Below, piece after piece: positions 53,766 to 63,362 of a DNA stretch of 64,000 bases. The position numbers and the translations under genes were made by a program. The DNA comes from Neovahlkampfia damariscottae (Eukaryota > Heterolobosea > Selenaionea > Neovahlkampfiida > Neovahlkampfiidae). The stretch covers positions 186,001 through 250,000 of the forward strand of contig JABLTG010000006.1 in the NCBI GenBank assembly GCA_016618085.1, written 5' to 3'. Numbering within the stretch: position 1 is the first letter of the stretch; the number at the start of each line of letters is the position of its first letter. The notes under the pieces were generated by a model that made no database searches, was not told where the DNA came from, and saw only the letters and a program-made list of their open reading frames with translations.

Positions 53766-56340
53766 GAAAAGAACAAGAAGAACCAGAACCAGAAGTTGAA
53801 TCACCATTTCATAATTTCTTAACAGTAAAAATTCAAAATTATTTTTTAACAACTTTTTAAAATAGATTAAAGATAAAATTATTAAATTATTGATTGCAAG
53901 TACATTGGATATATCAACTGAAGAATGTCAAATTAAATCAGCATGGGGATTATTAATTCTTTTAAATAAAGAATTAAATGAAGATCCAAGTAACAATATG
54001 CCATCAAAATATGAAATTAAATCAATAATTGATACAATTGGAAGTTTAGTGGTTGGAAAACAAATTGCTTTGGCATTTGTTAGTCATGATATCATCAATG
54101 CAATTTGTAATTTAGGATTAGTACCTAAAATAGGAGTCATACTTGCAAGTAAATTACTTAATCAAATTGCATCTTCAATGATTACTTATATGACTTCTGG
54201 AACAAATATTCATCCTGATCTTACAATTGATTTATATAATACAATTGGTGAATTAATTGTATGTGTCCCACAAGAAACATTAATTGACGTTCCAGTTATG
54301 GATAATTTATTCACAGCTATTGCAGTTGGATTAAATAAAGATAATGTTGTTAAGAAAATTGGTACAGAACAAACACATGTAAGTAGAAAAAGTACATTAC
54401 AAAAATCATCTGATATGAAAGCAATTGATGCTGCAAAAGAAATTTCAGATGCTTCTTCAACACTTTTATTTTATATTATGAATACAGTGAATAGTTTTCC
54501 AAATCCAAATGGTTCATCTTCCGTTTCATCAAATTTATCAGAATTTGATTATTTCAAAAATATTGAAAATTCAAAGAACTTTAGAATTGTTCATTATGGT
54601 TTTAATTCATCTGTTATTATGTCAGTTATGGAAAAGAAAGCAGAAGATAAAACATGTCATATTGTTTTAAGAGATATGACTGGTAGAAATTGTTGGGATT
54701 ATAAGTTAGTATATAATCATATTGATCAAATTTATCAATTTCCAGAAGGAATGGAAAAAAAGAAAGATGATGGTTTATTCAAAGCAAAACCAATTACTGA
54801 CTCTAAAAAAGATATTAATAGTTCAATTGGATCAATTGAAGCAGAACCAAAAACTGAAGAAACAAAAACTGAAGAAAAAATGGATAGTGAAACAAAAACT
54901 GAAGAAAAAACAGAACCTGGAACACCTATTGTTGAAGAAGATGATGATGTTAAAGTTGATGCTCCACAAGTAGAAGTAGAAGGAGAAGAAGAAGAAACTC
55001 AAAAAGAAGAAGTTGAAGAAGAAGTTGAAGAAGAAGGTGAAGGTGAAGAAGAAGAAGAAGATGAAGATGATTATCCAAAATTTGATATGGAAATTGATAC
55101 TGATAAAACTGATATGTTAGAGATTCTTCAAAATTATGTTGGTCAAATATTTCCAGAATATTTAGAATTTAGAGCAAAAGCAGTGACTGAAATTGAAGAA
55201 CAAGTAATTGATACAAAAGATGAAATTGAAAAATCAAATGAACAAATTGCTCTTGAAGAAGAATTATTATCAACAACTGAAGACAAACCATTTGAAAATT
55301 CAAGACATCCTGAACCAGAAAAATCAACACATACAGTTTTCAAAGCATTAAGAACATTTTTAAGTACATTAGGATTTGTTAGACATGGAAATCAACAAAC
55401 ATTTATCAAATTAACACCTGATCAATCATTTTATAAATCACTAAAAGCACTTGATAAATTACCTGAAAGAGAAACTTATAAAATTGGTGTTGTTTATATT
55501 AAAAATGAACAAGAAATGCCTTCCAATATTTTTGAAAATGAAAAAGCCAGTGATTTATTTAATGAATTTGTAGATTCACTTGGATGGCCAGTAAATCTTA
55601 AAGATCATATTGGATATTGTGGAAATGTTGATAAAAGTACAATTGGAGAAAAGGATGTTTTACCATATTGCGCAACAGCAACAACTGAAGTATTCTTTCA
55701 TGTAACAACAAAAATTACAACATCATTAGAAGATGATCCTCAAAATTTATCAAAAAAAAGATTAATTGGAAATGATGTTGTTCATATTATTTGGAGTGAA
55801 CATGATAGAGATTATCGTTATTGGACAATTATGGCTCCAGAAAGTTTCTTTTATATTATCATATATCCTTTGAAAAATGGTTTTTATAGAGTTCAAACGG
55901 TCATCAAAGAAAGAGCAAAAATTCCTTATTTTGTTGAATCGAATGGATCAGATGCAACAAATCCAATTCCAATTGGACCTTTAACAAATGGTATGGTTGT
56001 TGATAAAATTAGTTTGGCACCTTTGGTCAAACAAACTGCATTAAACGCTTGCAAAGCTCATAAAGCAGTTTCAAAAGGATTTAAAAAACCTTATACAACA
56101 AGAAAAATGATGATTGATGAAATCATAACAAAATATCGACCTCAAAAACCAATCAGTTATCAAGAATTTTTAGAACCATTATTTGAATATCAAGAACAAG
56201 AAGAAAACATTAATTTTGTTATCCAAGAAGAAGTTGAAGAAAAATCAAAGGATAGTTTTGATCCAGAAGCTTATAATCCAGAATTAGACGACAAAGTTGT
56301 TGAAAAAAATGAAACTGAAATGGAAATCACAGAGATGTAA
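51249..56340 (+). CDS. RALGAPA: RalGAP alpha-like GTPase-activating protein
   Basis: Eight exons (51249-51375, 51413-51523, 51563-51904, 51940-52149, 52186-52472, 52512-53323, 53365-53824, 53866-56340) give 1,607 residues. The N-terminal two thirds is helical-repeat scaffold, with a block (IFRQSFLLPPQFFEYAQKML) matching the RalGAP-alpha FRQAFLLP region. Highly acidic stretches lie near 53730 and 54850-55060. The C-terminal Rap/Ran-GAP domain has KIGVVYIKNEQEMPSN, FVDSLGWPVNLKDHIGY, and IGNDVVHIIWSEHDRDYRYW, which includes the 'Asn thumb' of this GAP class. Animal RalGAP is the alpha/beta complex acting on RalA/B and related to tuberin. No RalGAP beta is in the window. The start at 51249 follows ATTGG. 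Confidence 0.88.
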
Positions 56341-56424
56341 AAGAAAAAAAAAAATAAAAAGTTTTTAATTGAAATCAACAACCAAATTCAATTGAAAGAA
56401 TGGTAACTTTTCTTTTTATTCAAA

Positions 56425-57928
56425 TTATTGAATATTATAATGCTCTTCTTTTTCTTCAGGTTTGGGAAAATTAATTGAGTTGGTGATTGGAAGTGTCAAT
56501 AATATATTCAAAATTGAGAAAATTCCTATGATAATAAATGGTATAAATACATCCAACAGATACATTTTCATTGAAATAGATTTTGAAATTGCCAATAAAT
56601 AACCAGCTGATAATTGACCAATTATTCTTGAAACACAAGATCCAGATTGAGATATTCCCATCATTAAACCTTGAAGATTTGAAGGAACTGCATTTAACAA
56701 AAAAATATTTGTAGTTGTTGCAGTTAAAATCATTCCAATTGTTCTGACAATGCTCCAAATAACAATTAAAACCCATAGCAAATATTGATTAAATGAAAGT
56801 AAATTTAATAAAGGTGTCAATCCTACTAATGAAAAAAATAGGAATCCAATTCGAAATGAATTTAGTTTTCCAATAAATTTTACAATTAAATTATAAATCA
56901 ATAATTGTCCAAGTAAAAATATGAATGATTGAATTGATTGGACAATTCCAATATTTGATGGATTAAAGTTTAGACCACCTTCTTCCAGTGGTAAAATGGC
57001 CCAAATTCCGAATATTTCAGTTGCCATTGAATAAATAAAAGTTGAAACCATGAATACAATGATTGAAAAGATACTATTTCTTGTTAAGATTTTTGAAATT
57101 TGCTTAAATTCTTCCTTGATTGATTTTTTCTTTTCAATTGAATTATTATTTTTCAAGAAAATTATGGACAGTAATAATCCAATAGACATAAAAATTGAGC
57201 AAATTAAATTTGGTATGAGGTATGGAAATCTATCCCAAATTGAATTTCGTTTGAAGATATTTGGATATGATTTGACAGGTCTTGATAATAATCCTGATAT
57301 TGAAGGACCTACTATTCCTCCAGCACCCCATGCAAATCCAAGAATTGACCAAGCTCTTTTTTTTAATTTTGATTTTTTTTTACTTTGCCTGGTTTGATCC
57401 ATCTGTAATTTCTCCAACATATGATTTTGCCGTTGTGACATTTCCATTGAAAATACCAAGTAAAAATCTGAAAATTACAGCAAAATAAAAATTCGTTGAA
57501 CCTCCAAATGAGATCATAAAAATATTTGCGAAAATTTGACCAACGATTAGAATTGATTTTTTACCAGTCTTGTCTGCCAAGTATCCTATAATCAAACTTA
57601 ATCATTTAAACACAAATAATTTCTTACGAACTAATGAATTGTCCAAGGTAAAATGCTGCTGTCAGAATTCCTGTGTAAAAACCAACTTCTGTCTCATTTT
57701 TCACCATTCCAAAGTCTAAAACTAAATATCCTAATTATATTTCAATTTTTTTTTATTTTTACCAACAAATGGAAATAAGAATTGTGCATTGTATGACTCA
57801 CAAAATAAAATAAATGAAATTGATAAAATTTGAAACCAAGGCAAAGGAGTTTCAATTTTTTCATCTTCTTTCTTTTGTAGACTTCTCGATTCTTGAATTA
57901 AACTTTCTTCTTCTCCATTTTCTTTCAT
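56425..57928 (-). CDS. MFS transporter, ZIFL/drug:H+ antiporter-like
   Basis: Four exons (57928-57763, 57730-57628, 57596-57384, 57355-56425) give 470 residues with 12 hydrophobic segments. The first helix block PLPWFQILSISFILFCESYN and the motif A signature GYLADKTGKKS fit the major facilitator superfamily. FRFLLGIFNGNVTTAKSYVG and WGAGGIVGPSISGLLSRP match the group of plant ZIFL1 and fungal YCR023C-type proteins, which export small molecules or cations with protons. The substrate is unknown. The Met at 57928 is used because the longer frame reads through CCAATC. The Kelch/F-box/Rho gene starts 48 bases away. Confidence 0.85.
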
Positions 57929-57976
57929 AAAGTAAAGTTTGGTTTTGATTGGACAACACCACACTCTCTAAACGTC
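57929..57976. promoter_or_regulatory. 48-base bidirectional promoter with ATTGG box
   Basis: Entire interval between the MFS transporter (minus) and the Kelch-F-box-Rho gene (plus). ATTGG is at 57948-57952. Confidence 0.5.
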
Positions 57977-60150
57977 ATGTCCTTGTCTGTTAAAAATTTA
58001 TCCCATATCAACTGCATCAATTCACCAAAAGTCAACAGATATGGACATACCATGAACCTTTATTCAGAACAAGATAAAAAAGATATTTTTATTTTTGGAG
58101 GTAACGACAAAGATCATTTATAAACTCAAAAAAAAAAGGTTTACTTATGAATATGAAAGACATAAAAGAAACAAAATCATTGATGTACGAACTTGAATTC
58201 ACAAATCAACTTTTACAATTTTCACTATCAGACAACATGTGGAAAGAACACTCATTGAATTCTAAAGGAACTTTACCAAAAGGAAGACATTTTCATTCTT
58301 CAATTATTTATCAAAAATCTTTATTTATTTTTGGTGGAAAATCAAATGGCTACTTAAATGATGTTCAAGAATACTCAATTGGTAAATTATTAATAATATT
58401 AATTTTTAAGAAAATAATACTTGGAGTGAATTAAATACAGATGGTGATATACCAACACCACGTTATGGTCATTCTGGTGAGAATATTCCAAATTAATCAT
58501 TTTTTTTAGCGGTTTGTTATGACAATTGTATGTATGTATTTGGTGGTTATGATAGTGAATCATTTTCTTGCAATGATATTTTTGAATTGAATTTAGGTAT
58601 TTCAAAAAAGTCGATTTTAAATCCTTCAGAAACTTTAAAATGGAAAAAAATTGAATTAAAACAATCACCACCTGTTCGATTTCATCATAAATGTATTTTA
58701 GAAACAGATACAATGATTATTTTTGGAGGTATCCATCAAGGAATTAAACATCTCAATGATTTGTGGATTTATAATTTCAAAGATAATGAATGGATAGAAT
58801 TACAAACTACTGGAAAAAAACCAAAAGAAAGATATGGTCATCAAATATTTTTGGTAAATGATAATTTATTTGTCTATGGAGGAACAGAAAAAGATTCAGA
58901 AATCAAATCAATTGACTACATTAATTTTAAAGATCTAAAATGGAAATCCTTAAATTTATCAGAATTCCCTTTTGAAAATATCTCAGGAACTGTATTTACT
59001 ACAATAATACAACATGATAATGTGATTTACTTTTATGGTGGAATATTTAAAAAAAAAAATAATTACTCTGATGAAACCAATGTAGTCATTGATTTATTAG
59101 GTCAAAAATTTGATCAAAAAACTACAAAGAATTTTAATGATCTACCAGAAGATACAATCTTAAAAATATTATCATATTTAAATAAGACTTCTATTTGTAA
59201 TATTTCAATGGTTTCAAAAAGATGGATTTTTTCAAAATACTCCAATCATAATTTTATTTGGAAAAATGACTATGATTATTTTTTTGAAACATTTAAAGAC
59301 ACTGGTGTTTTTGACACTTTAAAATTTGATCCGAAATCGGATTATTCTTATAAGAATTTAATAATTCAATTATATCATCAAAATGTTCAAATGATGTCTC
59401 ATTATAAACCTCAGAATGAAAATCATCGTTATATTGGATCTCAAACTTTGAAAATCTGCACCAAAAATATTATTCATCAACCAATCAAATTGATAGTTCT
59501 TGGAAATGGAGCAGTAGGAAAAACTTGTTTGTTGATAAGTTATGCAACTAATTCGTTTCCTTCTGATTATGTTCCAACTGTTTTTGATAATTATTTAGCA
59601 AATATATTAATTGGAGAGAAAACATTGAATTTAGGTTTATGGGATACGGCAGGTCCAGAAGATTGTTCGATTCATATACAGTATTAATTTTTTAGATGAT
59701 CGTTTAAGACCTCTTTCATATCCACAAACTGATGTTTTTATTGTTTGTTTTTCAATTGCAGATGATTTACAATACAGTTCATTGAAAAGTGTGGAAGATA
59801 AGTGGATTCCAGAAATTAGAAGCAATACTGTATGTCCTTGCCCTACTGTTCCGATTGTGTATGTTTTATTTCTATTTTTTGACTTTTTTTTTCCCAGTTT
59901 GGTTGGCACAAAATCTGATTTGAGAAATCATAAAGAATCTATTGATCGTGTGAATGATGGAAAGATGTGTTTTCATTCAAAAGATGATGGAATTGCCATG
60001 GCAAAAAAATATGGTTGTGTGGCTTATTGTGAAACATCTGCTTTGACTCAAGATGGTTTGAAAGATTGTTTTGATTGTTGTATCACAGCTGCTTGTTTTC
60101 AAAAGAATTACAAAAAATCAACAAAACATCAAAATTGCATTTTGAGTTAA
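57977..60150 (+). CDS. Kelch repeat - F-box - Rho GTPase fusion protein
   Basis: Six exons (57977-58100, 58139-58381, 58411-58476, 58510-59664, 59696-59858, 59898-60150) give 667 residues. Residues about 1-360 hold Kelch repeats ([88 protein letters not shown]). An F-box follows ([28 protein letters not shown]). The last 190 residues are a Rho-family GTPase: [66 protein letters not shown], and the prenylation box CILS. The invariant switch II Gln is Pro (codon 59655-59657). All domains lie in one frame and the F-box/Rho join is inside exon 4, so the fusion is not an annotation artefact. An SCF-type ubiquitin-ligase adaptor tethered by a membrane-bound Rho module is the natural inference. Confidence 0.9.
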
Positions 60151-60423
60151 AGAAATCATATAAAATATAAATTTAAATTTCTAAATGTTGTATTTTTTCA
60201 CTGATTTGTTTTTGATATTCCATGTTGAAGTAATGTTTGTATTTCTTGAAGAATTAATGTTACACTTCTATTCCTGAAAGAATCATTTTTCATCTGATAA
60301 TTTTTCCTTTTATAATTTAAATTGACTTTCTAGCGCTCATTTTTCTTTTCTTTAAATGAAGAAATTGAATTGAAAATTGAAAATTTATTATAATACAATC
60401 AAAACAAAATGAAAATCTAAAAG
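60151..60423. other. 273-base intergenic region, no supported gene
   Basis: Between the Kelch-F-box-Rho stop and the stop of the unknown gene at 60424. AT-rich. A short minus-strand open piece (RSVTLILQEIQTLLQHGISK) can be read, but it has no promoter box and no plausible start. Confidence 0.5.
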
Positions 60424-61167
60424 TCATTCAGATTGATCAAAAATCATATCAGTATTATCAAAAAATATTGAACCCCTTTTTTTGATGTTCTTTTTTGGAA
60501 TATGATTTTCACTTTGTGATTCATCTGATGATCTTAATTTCATTGTATATTCATCTTGTTTTTTTGATAAACTTGGAGATCTTGATCTTGATCTAAAAAA
60601 TGATTTTGCTCTTTTTATAATCCAATTTTTAGTAATTTTAATATTCATTTCTAAATTATTTGATATATCAACATGACATTTTCCAACTAAATAATAATCA
60701 TTATGAACATAAACACCCCAATAAAAGATTTCAATTGATTGGTTATCTTCGTTATAAGATATGACAGGTGGTTTATATTTTTCATGTGAAATAAATCCAA
60801 AATTACATCTTGCATAATAATAATCTATTGTATAAGGATGTAAAAATGCTAATGATTTATATGAATCTTTTTCAAAAATAAAAAAATCAGTTCCCCTGTT
60901 CTCGTTCGTATTTTTGAAAATATATTTGAAAAAAAAGTGTTGCATTAATGATATTTTTTCTTGTTTTCCTTGTTTTTTCCAACCAACTACTTTTAGTATT
61001 TCTAAAAAATCTGAAAACTCCACTTTACTTTCTGTCTCTTCTGAAATTGGAAAGTAGTCTTTTTTTACTGGTGATATTGATTTTATTTCTAACCATTCTT
61101 CAACTGGTACCGATATGAATTCAAGTACTTTCTCAAATTCGTCTCCTTCTTGATTTGAGTTTGACAT
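60424..61167 (-). CDS. Unknown protein with Arg/Ser-rich tail
   Basis: Single exon, 247 residues. The N-terminal 180 residues look globular (VGWKKQGKQEKISLMQHFFF, AFLHPYTIDYYYARCNFGFI, SIEIFYWGVYVHNDYYLVGK). The C-terminus is Ser/Arg/Lys-rich (RAKSFFRSRSRSPSLSKKQ), resembling RS-type or basic regulatory tails. I recognise no family. A longer frame reads back through CCAAT (61180-61184), so the Met at 61167 is the start. Confidence 0.6.
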   Translation of the reverse strand: MSNSNQEGDEFEKVLEFISVPVEEWLEIKSISPVKKDYFPISEETESKVEFSDFLEILKVVGWKKQGKQEKISLMQHFFFKYIFKNTNENRGTDFFIFEKDSYKSLAFLHPYTIDYYYARCNFGFISHEKYKPPVISYNEDNQSIEIFYWGVYVHNDYYLVGKCHVDISNNLEMNIKITKNWIIKRAKSFFRSRSRSPSLSKKQDEYTMKLRSSDESQSENHIPKKNIKKRGSIFFDNTDMIFDQSE

Positions 61168-61529
61168 AAAACAATTGACCAATCAAATTGATAATTGTCA
61201 AATTAAAGAAATTGAAAAATTTTGTCAAACACCTCCACCTTTATCACCAACTAGGATATATATCGTAGTATACCTTTCATGATATATCAGTAATTTTTAA
61301 GATAAAAAAATCACACAATCAGAATCAGAATAAATGGAAACAACATAAGTGCAAAAGAGTGGTTTCTGTAGAAAATAAAAAACAGCGTTTCAATTTCGTT
61401 CATGTGTTCGAAAATCAAACAAAAAAGGGTATCAAATAAGTTCCATCGGAGTTTTAGGGAGATTATATCGGAGTTTTAAATCTCCTTGCTCCAATAAAAG
61501 TCAAATGGGATCGTCCTAACTTCTCACTT
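61168..61529. promoter_or_regulatory. Long divergent upstream region with a direct repeat
   Basis: 362 bases between the unknown gene (minus) and the lipocalin (plus), the longest divergent promoter seen here. CCAAT at 61180 serves the minus gene and CCAAT at 61491 serves the lipocalin. ATCGGAGTTTTA occurs twice, beginning at 61445 and 61467, 22 bases apart, just above the second CCAAT. Near 61255-61290 there is an AT-rich palindromic patch with TATATATCGTAGTATAC and GATATATCA. Confidence 0.5.
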
Positions 61530-62114
61530 ATGAAAAACGTACTCTTTTCACTCTGTTTCATTTTATTTATCGCTTTAACATCTTCTGTCAATGTGAATGC
61601 TTCAAAAGGAGCTTGTCCAAAACTTGCCACTGCAAATGTGCTAGTAGCAAAATATTTAGGAAGATGGTATGAAATAGGAGTAGCTGGATATCAACGTTTT
61701 ACCTTTCAAAGAAACTGTGTTTGCACCAGAACAGAATACTCCATCAAAAATGAAGTTAAAAAAATCATCAAAGTTGATAACTCTTGTAATAACAAAACAC
61801 CAGAAGGAAAACTTTCAAGATCTATTGGAGAAGCTATTCAAAGAAATGCTACTGATCCAGGAAAACTTTCTGTTACTTTTGGTTTGGGCATTTATAGTCC
61901 TTATTGGGTAATGGAAACTGATCACACAAATTATGCATCAATCTACTCTTGTAATGAAATTTTAGGATATAAATTTGAATCAGTTTGGATCATTTCAAGA
62001 ACACCTACAATGAATGAAACTTTGTTTAAACAAGTTGAAGCAAGACTTCAAAAAGCGACAGGATTCAAAGAAAACATTCCAAAAACACTTCAAAAAGGTT
62101 GTACTTATCCATAA
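61530..62114 (+). CDS. Secreted lipocalin, apolipoprotein D-like
   Basis: Single exon, 194 residues. The signal peptide MKNVLFSLCFILFIALTSSV is followed by the lipocalin signature KYLGRWYEIGVAGYQRFTFQ, two Cys pairs (CVCTRTEYS, NSCNNKTPEGKL; later SCNEILGYKF and GCTYP), the conserved YWVMETDHTNYASIYSC strand and a WIISRTPTMNETL turn. This is the bacterial Blc/ApoD class of small hydrophobic-ligand binders. It is likely secreted or held in the endomembrane lumen. Absence of introns and an unusually long upstream region distinguish it from its neighbours. Confidence 0.88.
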   Translation: MKNVLFSLCFILFIALTSSVNVNASKGACPKLATANVLVAKYLGRWYEIGVAGYQRFTFQRNCVCTRTEYSIKNEVKKIIKVDNSCNNKTPEGKLSRSIGEAIQRNATDPGKLSVTFGLGIYSPYWVMETDHTNYASIYSCNEILGYKFESVWIISRTPTMNETLFKQVEARLQKATGFKENIPKTLQKGCTYP

Positions 62115-62210
62115 AATTTTTTTGTATTTGTGAATTCATTTTGTTGTTCTTTCAATTTTTTTTATGAATACTTGTAATTCACTGATTGGTCAGTTCTGAA
62201 AAATAAAGCA

Positions 62211-63065
62211 ATGTCAGCTGAATCAATTGCAGGTAAATCAAATTGGTTTCAAATTAATCTTCAAAGAAATCACAAAATTAATCGGTCTTCCTCAAAAATG
62301 TTCAGAAGAATTTTCACAATTCATTTTCCAAACAGCTTGTGTGAAATTAATCTTCAGTAAAATACTTGGTTATGGTGTTGTTGGTTTGTTTTTTTTATAT
62401 TAAATCATAAATAGGTGGTTCTTTACTTTACAAACTTCCACAAATTTTCAGTATCCTAAGAGCAAAATCTGTAATGGGTCTTTCAATCCTTAGTATCTTT
62501 TTAGAATTACTTGGGTAAAGAAACCAAAATTAATCAAACATAGAGTCACTATTAATTTAAGTTACAACTTCAGAAAAGGTTTTCCATTTTCTACATGGGG
62601 TGAATATGTTTTTATGTTGATTCAAACAATCATTATTTTATTTTTAGTTGATTATTACACAGGATCATTTAGATTTATTCAATGGGTTTTATATTTTGGA
62701 TTAACATATGCTCTCTTTACACCTTCAATTTTACAAGAAGAAAATTTAAAAATTGCACAACAACTTGCAGTTCCAATTTTCGCTTTTAGTCGTGCAACAC
62801 AAATTTTTGTGAATTTTAAAGTTTGAAGTTATATTCTTATTAACTTGATGTTTAGAATGGAAATGTTGGTACCTTATCTTTTGCCACAATTTTCATGCAA
62901 TGGGGTGGATCAGCATCAAGAGTTTTTACAACTATCCAAGAAGTTGATGATCTTACAATTTTAGCATCTTTTTTAATTGGTTTTAGTTTAAATACAATTT
63001 TGTTACTTCAAATGATCTTCATGAAAAAAGGTGAACAAGTTAAAGAAGAAAAGAAAAAAAAATAA
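62211..63065 (+). CDS. MPDU1: MPDU1-like PQ-loop protein (dolichol-P-mannose utilisation)
   Basis: Five exons (62211-62232, 62267-62383, 62415-62514, 62562-62820, 62856-63065) give 235 residues. LPQKCSEEFSQFIF, LSxxLG-type KILGYGVVGGSLLYKLPQIF, AKSVMGLSILSIFLELLG, FPFSTWGEYVFMLIQT, ARNN-like SRATQIF and WGGSASRVFTTIQEVDD match human MPDU1 block by block, including both PQ-loop motifs. MPDU1 is a multi-pass ER protein needed for use of dolichol-phosphate mannose and glucose in glycosylation and GPI synthesis. The C-terminus is Lys-rich. ATTGGTC is at 62185, just above the ATG. Confidence 0.9.
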
Positions 63066-63362
63066 ATTTAAAAATAAAAAGAAATTCGTTGTTTATTCTT
63101 CAAATTTAATAAAAAAAGTGTTTGGGTGTGTGTTTTGAAAATCAAATTTTCAAAGTGATATAAAATTGAAAGTGTTAAATGATTTGTGAGTTGGGTTAAA
63201 TTATTTGACAAATTCAAAGTTAAATTTTTTGTTGTTGCTTTTAATAATGGAGAATGTTAATAAATCATAAATGAAATCAACAAATCCCTAAAAAGATTAG
63301 TTGATTTTGAAATCCCAAGAAAAAATCAAGACATAGAATCTTGTGGGATTTCAATTTTTATC
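63066..63362. other. 297-base intergenic region with a 3' stem-loop
   Basis: Lies between convergent MPDU1 and the Cdc20/Cdh1 gene. AT-rich; no gene seen. TTGAAATCCC at 63307-63316 pairs with GGGATTTCAA at 63345-63354, extended by an AAGA/TCTT pair, close to the Cdc20/Cdh1 stop. Confidence 0.5.
63307..63354 (-). other. Stem-loop in the 3' region of the Cdc20/Cdh1 gene
   Basis: Inverted repeat of 10 perfectly paired bases (TTGAAATCCC with GGGATTTCAA), extended by a further 4-base AAGA/TCTT pair, around an 18-base loop. It is 9 bases beyond the stop on the minus strand, so it would be in the transcript's 3' UTR. Confidence 0.5.

Noticed and set aside
60151-60423. Possible small MZT1-like peptide (RSVTLILQEIQTLLQHGISK) on the minus strand
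   Set aside because: The resemblance is to a dozen residues only, no consistent start or downstream exon, and no CCAAT box.
63066-63362. Additional gene between MPDU1 and Cdc20/Cdh1
   Set aside because: No frame beyond a few dozen codons, no splice pattern and no promoter element; only the stem-loop stands out.
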